Below, piece by piece: positions 1-10,179 of a DNA stretch of 64,000 bases. The stretch covers positions 1-64,000 of the forward strand of contig JAQGBZ010000235.1 of assembly GCA_034687125.1 (NCBI GenBank). Direction: 5' to 3'. This stretch comes from Neelides folsomi. Its lineage: Eukaryota > Arthropoda > Collembola > Neelipleona > Neelidae. The first letter of the stretch is position 1. Every line of letters begins with the position of its first letter. The notes beneath the pieces are model-generated. The model made no database searches, was not told where the DNA came from, and saw only the letters and a list, made by a program, of their open reading frames with translations. The translations under genes and the position numbers were made by a program.

Positions 1-220
1 TAGTTGCATTTATAGTTAAAAGTATGAAGACTTTTAACTATACTTCGAGAACCTAGAAGTTAACAGAGTTTGATAATGTGGACTCTGTGACTTTATGGCC
101 GAATGAGAGAAAGAGACTGGGCTTACAACACAATCCAGCAGCAGCAACAACAATCACAATCAACACCCATTTACACATCCATACCACTGCATAAACTAAT
201 TAAGCACCTAAGAAACACAT
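1..220. repeat. Dispersed repeat, copy 1 (second copy at 32401-32654)
   Basis: The first 220 bases match 32401-32654 closely. Shared blocks run from the opening TAGTTGCATT to AAGAAACACATTA. Copy 2 has about 35 extra bases after the GGGCTTACA stretch. Similarity stops abruptly after ACACATTA in both copies, which marks one boundary of the repeat; the other boundary is outside the window here. The class is unknown. A solo long terminal repeat is possible, because one end reads ACA in this orientation, but no primer-binding site or polypurine tract was found. Confidence 0.75.
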
Positions 221-560
221 TACAATCCGTCACAATTTTCAAATTGGCTTGAAATTCACCTAATTCCTTATTTAATGTAGCAATTTCCTGTTGCATTTTG
301 TTACGTTCATTGCCTCTTTCTTCCTTGTTTTTTGCAGGATCCCCGTCTTTTCTAAGATCCTCATTTGCAACAATATTAACGAGATAATCAACAACTTCAG
401 TAATGGGATCGTCAACCATCAACATCTATAAATTCTTTCATGGCAGGATTTTGATTTTGCAGAATTTTGTTACGTCTTAAATATCTTGCGTTTCTCTAAT
501 GCCTCGAAGATTTTTTTGTCACACAAATATTTTTTATTGTAGTCGTTCGAAGTCATTTTA
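171..560 (-). pseudogene. Decayed coiled-coil-like reading frame next to the dispersed repeat
   Basis: Read on the minus strand from about 556, three open segments in different frames follow one another. The first starts MTSNDYNKKYLCDKK, the second contains NARYLRRNKILQNQNPAM, and the last is the 84-codon frame ending at 171. The last segment is rich in Glu, Lys and Gln (MQQEIATLNKELGEF), as in a coiled coil. The switches of frame point to a dead gene, perhaps an internal gene of the element that owns the repeat at 1-220, because its stop lies inside that repeat. I do not recognise the family. Confidence 0.35.
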
Positions 561-934
561 GAGATCTAAAATTTATTAAATAAAAGTTTGATTCTAAAAA
601 ACTTTTTATTATATTATACAATATGAATAATATAAAATAAAAACATAAATCATTGTTTTATAAAATACATAATAAGTATTTAAAACTGACGTATTAGTAA
701 TAATTATAAAAGTTTATTTCCAATTGAAATTTTCAATATTCATTTCACCAGAAGAGTAGTTTGATTCCCAATAGAATTCCCAGATGACCCGAACAATGAG
801 TGCTTATTATGAGATATTTTGTACAATTAAATTATATTTAATTTTGTAAATAAATAAATTAATATTTTTTAAAAATGAACATTTATTTCTCATTGTTGAA
901 TACATAATAATACATTATTTTAAACGTTACTGTT

Positions 935-1125
935 TCTACGGGTCCAAGGTTACATGTACCCTTTTTAACAGAATTAGGGTCCAATTTACCTCTTTGGGGG
1001 TTAAATTTACCCACCTTGGGTCCAAGGGTACATGTACCCTTTAAAATGTACCCGTTTAAGGGTCCAATGTACCTCTTTTAGGGTTTAATGTACCCTTTTT
1101 GAGGTTCAGTGTACCCATATACCCA
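935..1125. repeat. Degenerate minisatellite of a GGGTCCAA...GTACC unit
   Basis: Variants of GGGTCCAAGGTTACATGTAC and GGGTCCAATGTACC followed by a T run recur six or seven times with spacing near 25-30 bp. The spacer length and several positions vary, so this is an old, diverged tandem repeat. It runs straight into the integrase relic that follows. Confidence 0.6.
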
Positions 1126-1169
1126 CTTTAGTTCCCAATATCCTTACCCCAACCGAAAAGTTCCCCTCT

Positions 1170-1700
1170 TATTAAAAATAATTAAGTCTTTGATCGCTGT
1201 CTTTGATCAAGATTCTCCGCCGCCCTTTAAGTTCAATAACTTAGCTGTTTATTCATTGCAAAATAATGTGTTATACAAGGCAAATTATTCTCCTAATGGT
1301 CGCCTTTGGTTACTTTATTTCAAGTTGAAACTATAGAGACCCGTTTGTCGGGTCTTTATGCATCGTATTTGGGTATTGCTTATACATTATACAACGTAAA
1401 GTCCCGTTTTCATTGCCCAAATATTAATAGAAATTTTCCGTCGAGTCATTGCTGGTTGTTTTATGAGTGCCAACAAAAATATATATAAATTGTGGTTTGC
1501 CAGCTGGTCTTTTGTAAATTCCTGACATGCCTTCTCGTCCATTTGAGAATATTGACATTGATTTCCAAGGTCCTTTTCCCACTTCGGCATCAGAAAATAA
1601 GCACGTTTAGGTTGTTGTCGATTATTTAACTCGTTATGTCGAAGCAATTCCCTTCTCTTCTGCTTCTGACGCAGATGCCCTTAAAGCTCTGTACTCGTGT
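1170..1700 (+). pseudogene. Broken Ty3/Gypsy integrase fragment
   Basis: Several frames read as consecutive parts of a Gypsy integrase. At 1340-1440 there is a stretch like the zinc-binding segment (GIAYTLYNVKSRFHCPNINR). At 1528-1690 there is the start of the catalytic core (RPFENIDIDFQGPFPTS, then VVVDYLTRYVEAIPFSS), including the first catalytic Asp context. An in-frame stop after ENKHV and frame changes between the segments show that it is dead. No reverse transcriptase or long terminal repeat was identified beside it. Confidence 0.8.
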
Positions 1701-3731
1701 AATATGTCCCATATTTATTCAAAAAAGTTTAAATACAATTTGTTTGTTATTCTCTTGTATTTAAGTATTTATGCTGTTAATTGAATCAATTTGTAGATTT
1801 AAATAATAATTTTCTTTAAATGTTATTCTTTTGAATCATAATTGTATGAATTTTGATGTAATTAATTAAAGTTTAAGTTTCATTTTGATGTTAATTAGTA
1901 ATTGTTATTAGTCTTTACGAGTATTCTATTATTTGATGTTTTATTTATGATTTAATTAACTGTTTATCATAAATCATTAATTAACTTTAATGATTCAAAT
2001 TAAGATGTAATGATCAATTAAATTGTTTTAATGTTCTAAATGGTTTCATTAAGTTTTATCCGAGACGGTTTAAAGTAGAAGAGAAGTGTGTATGTTTTGG
2101 ATGTTTCGGATTTACCTAAATTTACCTAGATTTATTAATGCTTTACATCTCACTTTACATTATTTAATGGAAGTTATAAATGTTAATCAATGCACATTTA
2201 TGAGTTTATGAATGTTAAGTTGTCCAGTGTGTATAAATGAGAGATTTTATCTCCCTCGCATTCATTTTCTTGTCGTAAGTCGAAACTCTGTCAAAATCTG
2301 ACAGAGTTTCGACAAAAGCTGACTTTGTCTTAAAAGTTACAAAGCCAATTCCATCCTTACCATTCATTTCCTATACTTATCAATAGTAAAAAGTTTTCAA
2401 AAATATAATAATTTAATGGAGCGAAAGCCATCAGATCTAATTATAGAGTTCATAAATAATTTAATAGTTATTACAAAAAATAAATTACAAGAAATATCTA
2501 GTACAAATGTTTTTAAGTATCAATTCATGTCAAAATTTAATATTTTGGAGGTGCAATTATATTTAATTAAGCTTCAAGTTATGATTATCAAAACAATTAT
2601 GAACATGATATTAAATGTCATATGAAAGATGAAAATCCATATAATTCTGAGCAAAAGTTTTCCTTAATAAAAATTATTTCAAAAATTTAATTGTATCTTT
2701 TGAAAAATGCGAACCAAACAAATTGAATGTAATTTAGAATATTAACTCTTTTTTTGGCAAAAAATGATCAAAAATATATAAATTTTATGGAAGGAAAATT
2801 AATGTTTCTAAACAAAACTATGGTATTTTATTCAATGGTTCACTTTCCAAATTCTGGGAGTTAATAAATAAATGGATTTCCAAATTCTGGGAAGTTTTTT
2901 TAAGATAGGAGATAAACAATTTTACTTTTATGCAGAAATAAATGGATAAATCTTGAATTAAAAATAAAAATCTATTATATAAAATTGTAACATTCGTGTT
3001 TACGGATTTTTATTCCTAATATATAAATTAATGACAAACTAAAATGTCCTAACCCTTCCTAATTTTAATGTGTCTGGGTTATTTTTATTTTCAAAATTCT
3101 AAGAAAATATTTTTAGAATTATCTTTTCACCCTTCAAATTTCGAAAAGATAACAGATAAAAGATAACTTTTTAACATTTATCTAGATATTTTATCTAGAT
3201 AAAATTATTTTAAAGATAACATTATCTTGCCCATCTATGATAGTTCATAATGTACATTGTTTATTTGAATTGAATATAGGAGACGGGGACGGGAAATTCC
3301 CGGTCTCCCCGGGAAGAAATGCTTTTCGGGGAGAGTTCTCTGGGGAGAAAATATTTTTGGGGAATTGACATCCATAATTAGTACATGTGAATGGTAGAAG
3401 TGTAGAATTCAAATACGAAAGCATTAGTTTGTTACATTTTGATTTTGATTGCAATACGTAAATTGAAGCCTGGTTAGACTAGACTTGAATATTACTTATT
3501 ACATTTCATCATGTGGTTTATTAATCCATAAATTTATATAAATGTTACATATTAACAACATTATGACTTATGACACATATTGAAACGAAGGTCTGCATAA
3601 TTTAAAATTCAAATATAATTTTTTTAATTAATCATTTAATCATCTAATCAAACAAAATTTGCTGTCGTCTCACTTTAAAACTTATGTTGTCATTCATTCA
3701 GGGCTATATGTAAAGGTGTTACATAGCCATA
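1701..3731. other. AT-rich stretch without a recognisable gene
   Basis: Mostly AT-rich sequence. It holds a perfect hairpin at 2279-2313, a 69-codon open frame near 2416-2625 with no family signature, a short direct repeat of TTTCCAAATTCTGGGA near 2845 and 2880, and a G-rich patch around 3280-3365 in which GGGGAGA-like words recur. No splice pattern links any of these to a neighbouring gene. Confidence 0.5.
2279..2313. repeat. Perfect 15-bp inverted repeat with a 5-base loop
   Basis: The arm GTCGAAACTCTGTCA at 2279-2293 is followed by AAATC and then its exact reverse complement at 2299-2313. A related word (GCTGACTTTGTC) follows directly. Possible roles are the fold-back end of a decayed transposon or a transcript hairpin; nothing in the sequence decides between them. 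Confidence 0.85.
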
Positions 3732-4102
3732 TTGGCTGAGTTATCGTTTTTGGGCTGGGATTTCCGGCAAATTTAGGTAGTTGCCGTGACGACATCTGTC
3801 TTCAGTATTAAAGCTATTCAATTTTATTTGTTTATAATTAATTTAGGATAGGTTAGGTTAGTATTGATGGGAATTATGACTTTAATTCTTTTAAGCTAAC
3901 CTAACCTTCCCTAACATAATATAAATCAAATAAATCAAATCGAGGTTACTACCTAGTGCCGTTAAGTTTACTACCTAGTGCCGTTGCGGCAGCTACCGTG
4001 ACGGCATTTGCCTAAATGTTTGACTGTAGTTATCGTGACGGATTTCCGGCAACTACCGGAATTTGCCGGAAATCTCATTCCAAAAACGATAATTCAGCCA
4101 CC
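3732..4102. mobile_element. Foldback MITE with about 45-bp terminal inverted repeats
   Basis: The left arm (TTGGCTGAGTTATCGTTTTT and on through GGGATTTCCGGCAAATT) matches the reverse complement of the right end with few changes. The interior is about 280 bp and carries repeated GCCGTGACG and CTACCTAGTGCCGTT words, so much of the element can fold on itself. CATATT flanks the element on both sides and may be a target duplication. There is no coding capacity. It sits just beyond the stop codon of the minus-strand NLR-like gene. Confidence 0.75.
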
Positions 4103-4131
4103 ATATTTAAACTTTAAATTAACACATCAAT

Positions 4132-7100
4132 TTACAAATTACTTAAAAGCAAGTTTACAATTATTTCATGATTTTCATTCATTGCAATATCAAGAGGAGT
4201 TAAACCATCTGTATTCTTTTCATCAACTCTTGCTCCTTTATTCAGAAGCAGCCCTACAACCTCAGCATGCCCACCCCTTGTTGCAAGATGTAATGGAGTG
4301 TAACCATTTATTTCCTTAATATTAACAATGGCTCCTTTTTTTAAAAGCAATTTAACAATTTTTAAAAATCCTTTACTTGAAGCATAATGTAATGAAGTAA
4401 GATTGCCCTTGCTTAAAGCATTTACGTCTGCTCCTTTATCCAGAAGCAGCCCTACAACCTCAGCATGCCCACCACTTGTTGCAAGATGCAAGGGAGTGGA
4501 ATATATATTATTTTTAATATTAATTGTAGCCCCCTTTTTTAAAAGTAATTCTACAACATTTGCGTGTCCCGTGGCCGAAGCTGAATGCAAAGGAGTCCAA
4601 TTTTCCATTCCAAAACCATCAATTTCTGCTCCTTGTAATAAAAGTAGTTCCACTATATCTACAGATCCTTTCATTGAAGCAAAAAGTAGAGGAGTGTGAA
4701 ACTGAAATTCAAAAACATCAACAGATGCGCCTCTCTCCAAAAGTAATTTCACAATTCCAACGTGTCCATGAGCAGCAGCAAAATGTAAAGACGTCATGAA
4801 ATCATTATTGTAAGAGTTAATTTTTGCACCTTTTTGCAAAAGTGATTTTACAACTTCTGGATGTCCTTTATTTGAGGCAAAATGCAAAGGAGTTGTATTA
4901 TTTTTGTCCCGAGCTTCGAAGTTTGCTCCTTTATCTAAAAGCAACTTGACAATCTCCACAAATCCTTTACTTGAAGCTAAATGTAGCGGAGTGGAAGCGT
5001 CTTGATTTAAATCATCAACTTTGGCCCCCTTTTCCAAAAGCAACTTCACAATTTCTACGTGACCTCTACTTGACGCCGTATGCAATGGAGTCATATGAAG
5101 TAAATTGTCATCATCAATGCTTGCGCCTTTTTCTAAAAGAATTTCCACAATTTCTTCGTACCCGTAAAATGAGGCAGCCTGAAGCGGAGTTTCGTTAAGA
5201 AAACAAACGTTTACGTTGTCTGTTATTTCGACAATTAATTTAACAATTTCTGCATTTCCATATGAGGAGGCAAAAAATAAAGGTTTGTCTAAAAACTCCC
5301 TTTCACTCTTTACACATTCATCCAGTTTCAAAGTGTTACTTTGAAGCATTAATTTTGCAATGTCAATTGATTCATTTTTCACCGCAATATCCAAAGGAGT
5401 ATCTTTCATAAAGACGTTTAATTTTGCTCCTTTTTCAATGAAGAACTTGACAATTTCAATTAATTCTAATTCAGTCGCAATGTGCAGTAGATTGTTGTTT
5501 GGATGGTCGAAAACAATTTGAATGTTATAGAGATTTAAAATTTCGATAAACCGACTTTCGTTGAATTTATCTTCTAATTCCGTTTTGAAGTATGGATTAT
5601 TTTTAAAAACTTTTTCAATCATTTCATTTCTCAACCGATCGTCTGGATTCTTGGGTTTCCATTTATTCTAATGAATTTAAAACAATAATTTATTAATAAT
5701 TAATAAAAAAATATAATAATTATTTAAAAATTATGAAAAATAATATATTTATTTACTGGAATTCTTTCAACAACGTCAATCCATTTTAATTCCTTTTCTA
5801 ATATTTCAATTAATATAAAATGCAATGAAATTCCTGGTTTCCTCTCATTTGTCCAGTGTAGAATCAAATCATGATATAAATCGAAAATTTGAACTCCCTG
5901 ATCTTCAACTTGATGCTTCTTCAATGTTTCATTGAATAGCTTTGAAGAAAGCAAACATAAATCTTCAATTTTCTTCCTAGCACGTGACAATTCTAAACTG
6001 AAGTATAAAATCCAATCTAAAAATTAAATAAAAATTTTGTTTATGTATTTTTTCTATTTAATTAAAAGACAACAATTTAATGAAAATTTTTAATTTGCGA
6101 TTGTAATAAATAATTGCGGATTACCTTTTCTTTCCAAAGTCCGCTGTATATTGTAAGCATCAACATAAGAAGTTAAAATCTCTTTATTTTTGGTCAAATT
6201 TTCCCGGTTTTCATCTTCAAGCCACCTTGATTCAAAATAATACGAACGCCCCAAATTGTATCTTGTGGATAAACTATATTCAGAGTTTCCCAAAGTTTCC
6301 TCCCAATGAAAATTCGGTATTTGTCGGTGTTGAAAAGCAAGAAGATAGTTTATTTCCAAAATCAATTCATGATTTTCATTCAAAATATTTTTGAAAATTT
6401 TTAAACTTTCATTTAAATTTTTTACGATATTTTCACGATTTTGACAAGACAATTCAAAATATTTCAGAGCATCAATAATTGAATTACAGTTTGGATTTTG
6501 AACGAAAGTTGTCTTTGTTTTTTTAAGTTCATTTAACAATTTGCTTGAACTACTTAGATTGTACATGTCCTCTTTAATTTTAAATGGATTGGGCAAATCA
6601 ATTTTTTTTCCATTCCATTCACAATCTTCAACTCCATTCAATTTGTCGAGGTGAATATTTAAAGATTGATAGTGAGGGAACAAATGAGATTTTAAAATCA
6701 AATCATTTTTACTTATTCTTCCAATAGGATAGCAATCGAAAATCCTTTTATAAGCTTTCTGAACAACTTCTTTTGGAGTGTTTCCCGGATACCTTAAAAA
6801 TAATTAAAATATTAATATAAATAACATAAAAATATACAAATATAATAAACAATTAACATGATAAATATCAAAAATATAAATTATATTAAAATTTATTTTG
6901 TAATTAGGATAAAGTTTTAAATAAAGATTTACATTATTTTGTTTACGTCTTTTTCAGTTTTGTAATTTCTAGTAATTTCAAAAATTAAAGACTCTTGAAT
7001 AAGACGATGGATAGACAGTAAATTTTCATCTTCGAGAGTAATGAGGGAATATTCATTGAGAATTCCCAAAACTTCTTTGTTAAATAAATTTCTAGGGATT

Positions 7101-8906
7101 TTGTTTGGAAGTAGAAACGCACATTGAATCAATGCATCAAATGCGCTTTGATTTGCTACATGAATTTCTTTTACAGAAATTAAAAGATTTTCAAATACAG
7201 GCATGTCACAGTTTTCAAATTGATTTTCCGTCACTTTGATTGGAGTTCGAATAAATTCCAATTTCTTTTCATTAAATTTACTAATGCTGATTCTTAAATT
7301 TTTAATATATGCTGCAGCGAGTGAAATTGCGAGCGGATGTAACTCGGGTTGATTTCCAAATGTCTTAAGAACTTCGGTTTTTCCTTCTTCGATCTTTAAT
7401 TTTAACAAGTATTCTTTAACATCTTTCTGATCAAATAAACCTAATTCAATTTTTTCTCCAACTTCAAAGAAACGATTCCTTGAAGTTATCAAAATTTTAC
7501 CTCCCTTTGAAGGCATAAAATTTTCAATTGATTCTTGGTTCTTGGCATTGTCAAATACAATTAGCCAACCATTTTCTGTGTTTTCGAACCAGTTCACAAT
7601 TTTTGTAATGTTCATTTCTCCTTCTTTCATGTTTGTATATTCTTTTCCAAATTTGAGGAATTCCTTTTCGAGCAAGTTCACTTTTTGATCCGAATTGAAC
7701 CAAACAATTCTTTTGTATTTTGTTTTGTTTCTCTCAATGTATTCAGAAATCAATAAAGTTTTTCCAACTCCGCCCATTCCAACATAGACAAGAACATTTT
7801 CCTGTTCAAACTTTCGTTCGATTGTAGTCAAATAGTCTTCTCTTCCTGTGAAGTTATTAAGCTGGATGTTTCTAACGTAATTAAACAAAATAGCTTCTTT
7901 TGAAGCGCACGAGTCCAATATTTCATTGGCCACTCCATTCCATTCCAATTTTGTCAATATTTCTCCTAACGACTTTCCGATATTTTTTGGAACTGTTTTT
8001 TTGTTCCACTCATCAATTGCGTTGTAATATTTGATACTGGTTTCCTTAGTTTCATTTTCTTCATATTTTTCCGGTATATTTAATTTATAATAGAAAAGTT
8101 CGACATCACTTCTCTTAAAATAAGATTTGGCTAAAATTTCAGCCCAATTAAAGAAAGCATCAGCTAAAAAAGTAAAAAAAAATTAACAATTAGTACAAAT
8201 GAAATTTTTGTAAAACAATTTTGTTTTTGAAAATAATATTAAAATTTAATTAATTAGATCAATTTATTTATATATTTCCTTTTAGCTTGTACTTGTTTTA
8301 GCTATGACGTGAAATATGTTTAAGAATTACGAAAAGATACAATCAAATGGAATATAGAAAAGGTTTAAATTAAGGAGGCAAGTATAACCCCTCATTGAAG
8401 GTTTTAAAATTTATGCCATAGATAGCTCAATTAATAATAGCGTTTAAAAATAAAATTACAAATATATAAAATAAAATTTATATATAATATTGTTCAAATA
8501 GGTGATAATTAAAATTATTGTTCGTTAAGTAGTAAGTTTATACACTTGACCACTTGTTATAAAGATATCAAGTTTAGTATTCATATTACTACAATTTAGT
8601 TTCTCATTGAAATTATTCCATATTTTATCGACATATAGTAAAAGGGAAGATTAACCATAATAATTTTTATAATTATGACAAGAATGTAAATAAGACTTTT
8701 ATATTTCGTCTTGTTTTATAGGTGTGGACTTGGTATGATTTTAAAAAGTAGTTTTTGAATGCTTTAGGGAAGGTTTTCATGTAGAAGTTTGCGCATTAAA
8801 ATAAGAATAGATTTGGAATATAAATTATCAATTAGTTTAATAGCTTACTATTATAAGTATTTAAATAATGTAATTGAATTGAATAAAATATAATAATACC
8901 GTTCAT
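4132..8906 (-). CDS. NLR-like receptor A: Death-like, NB-ARC, helical and ankyrin regions
   Basis: Deduced coding exons are 8906-8900 (tentative ATG exon of 7 nt), 8163-6933, 6792-6125, 6016-5757 and 5667-4132, giving about 1233 aa with phases 1, 2, 1, 0. Residues about 4-90 resemble a Death-fold domain (NWAEILAKSY, then YNAIDEW). The NB-ARC core shows a P-loop GMGGVGKT near 131-138, Walker B WLIVFDN near 205, ITSRNR near 230, HPLAI near 280 and an MHD-like IHRLIQ near 390. A helical stretch with LFPHYQSLNI follows, as in NB-ARC-TPR proteins. Fourteen diverged ankyrin repeats fill about 780-1233. It should be an ATP-regulated sensor. Its ligand is unknown and an immune role is inferred from architecture. 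The first exon rests only on phase agreement with the gene at 33227. Confidence 0.85.
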
Positions 8907-9520
8907 TGTTAGGTCCAATATTTATATTGAAAAGAAAATTATATTAAATTTAAATGTGATAATTAGATAATCATTAACTGTGATGGTCAGTTATTTTAAT
9001 AATTATTTTAAGCGTTTAGGTTAAGTTGAAGAATATAAATTCAAGATGAGGATTCTGTGGCTTGAGATTGAATATAAAATTAGGAATGGCGTTTTAACCT
9101 TGAAGAATCGAAGCTTTAAGTGTCTGGAAAAGGAAACCAGATTGAACCGACGTAGGAAGAGAAGGCGATAACCGATAACGACAAAAAACATGAAGGCAAT
9201 ATCATTGATGTATATAATATATAATGTACCAAGAAGAATGTAAATGTAAGATATTAAATTGAATCATTTAACAATTTATTTTTAAATAAACATAAATATA
9301 ACACTTATGTATGTAAGGCTTATATATATATTTGTATAGAAATACGAATACATCTGACCCTGAGTGAATTAAACCGTGGTGGAATTTTTATTAACTCTAT
9401 TTTTACCCTTACAGTATTAAATGATCAAATGAAAGACACCACTACACTAGAATATTTTCAATTTCTAACCTTATATTAATTTTGCAATGTCTGCGTCTTA
9501 TGTAGCAATTAAAATATATC
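8164..9520. other. Intron 1 of receptor A and AT-rich upstream DNA
   Basis: Between the Death-like exon and the tentative ATG exon (8900-8906) the sequence is AT-rich and repeat-poor. Beyond it, up to 9520, there is a 41-codon frame at 9046-9171 on the plus strand ending in a run of Arg and Lys (NRRRKRRR). It has no family match and I do not call it a gene. The promoter of receptor A should lie here, but no core element is obvious. Confidence 0.4.
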
Positions 9521-9627
9521 CCCTAAAACTTGCCGAGTGTAAGGGCGACCAATCATTAGAATCAAAAACATTAATTTTAGCTCCATTTTGTAAAAGTAAT
9601 TTCACAATTGCAGTTTTATTTGATCAA
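9521..9627 (-). pseudogene. Ankyrin-repeat relic of the NLR-like family
   Basis: Minus-strand translation gives one ankyrin unit, IVKLLLQNGAKINVFDSND followed by WSPLHSASFRG. It is close to the repeats of the two full NLR-like genes. Stops lie on either side and no NB-ARC remnant was seen. It shows that the family once had another copy, or a longer one, here upstream of receptor A. Confidence 0.75.
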
Positions 9628-9990
9628 TCCAGAGAAAAATGAGTTTTAATGTAAAAAATTGATTTTAATTAATGATTTTTGAATGAATAAATAACTCTAT
9701 TTATTTAACTATTTTATATTACTTTATACATAAGTACATCAAAAAAGAGTACATATATGTATACATACTACTGATATAGTACAATAATAGATATGTATAT
9801 TTATAGTACTTATAGTATCTTTATATTGATTATATAATGAATAGTATACTGTCACATAATCAGCTTTACATAATTAAAATAACATACATCACTAATTAAT
9901 TAATAATTGAGTTAATTGTGTTGGATTTAGTTGTACTATCAAAGAAAAGGTTAAGAAAGTAAATGGTTTTGGTTCTTTGGTTGGATTGAA

Positions 9991-10179
9991 GTGGGGTGTC
10001 GCATTCTCAATTGCTTGCTCAATATTTTAAATAAAATAAATGCTGAGTATTTTTTAAGTCGTCATAGTCATAATATTTATAATAAGAATCTTCAGTATCC
10101 CGCAAGAAACAATCGGAAAGCTCGAAATGACAATGTTTATTATAACTATAAGGGCCAAGCTCCTATAGTCAAGTCTTAA
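9991..10179 (+). pseudogene. Possible C-terminal scrap of a non-LTR retrotransposon
   Basis: A 62-codon frame (CRILNCLLNILNKINAEY, then SRHSHNIYNKNLQYPARNNR) has the His/Asn/Tyr/Arg-rich look of the end of a LINE reverse transcriptase protein. The match is only by feel: no catalytic motif is present and no poly-A tail is clear. It could equally be a chance frame. Confidence 0.2.

Noticed and set aside
2416-2625. 69-codon frame in AT-rich DNA
   Set aside because: Composition is what AT-rich non-coding DNA gives (Ile, Asn, Lys, Leu), with no motif or partner exon.
9046-9171. 41-codon frame ending in an Arg/Lys run
   Set aside because: Short, no family, no signal peptide and AT-rich context; more likely chance.
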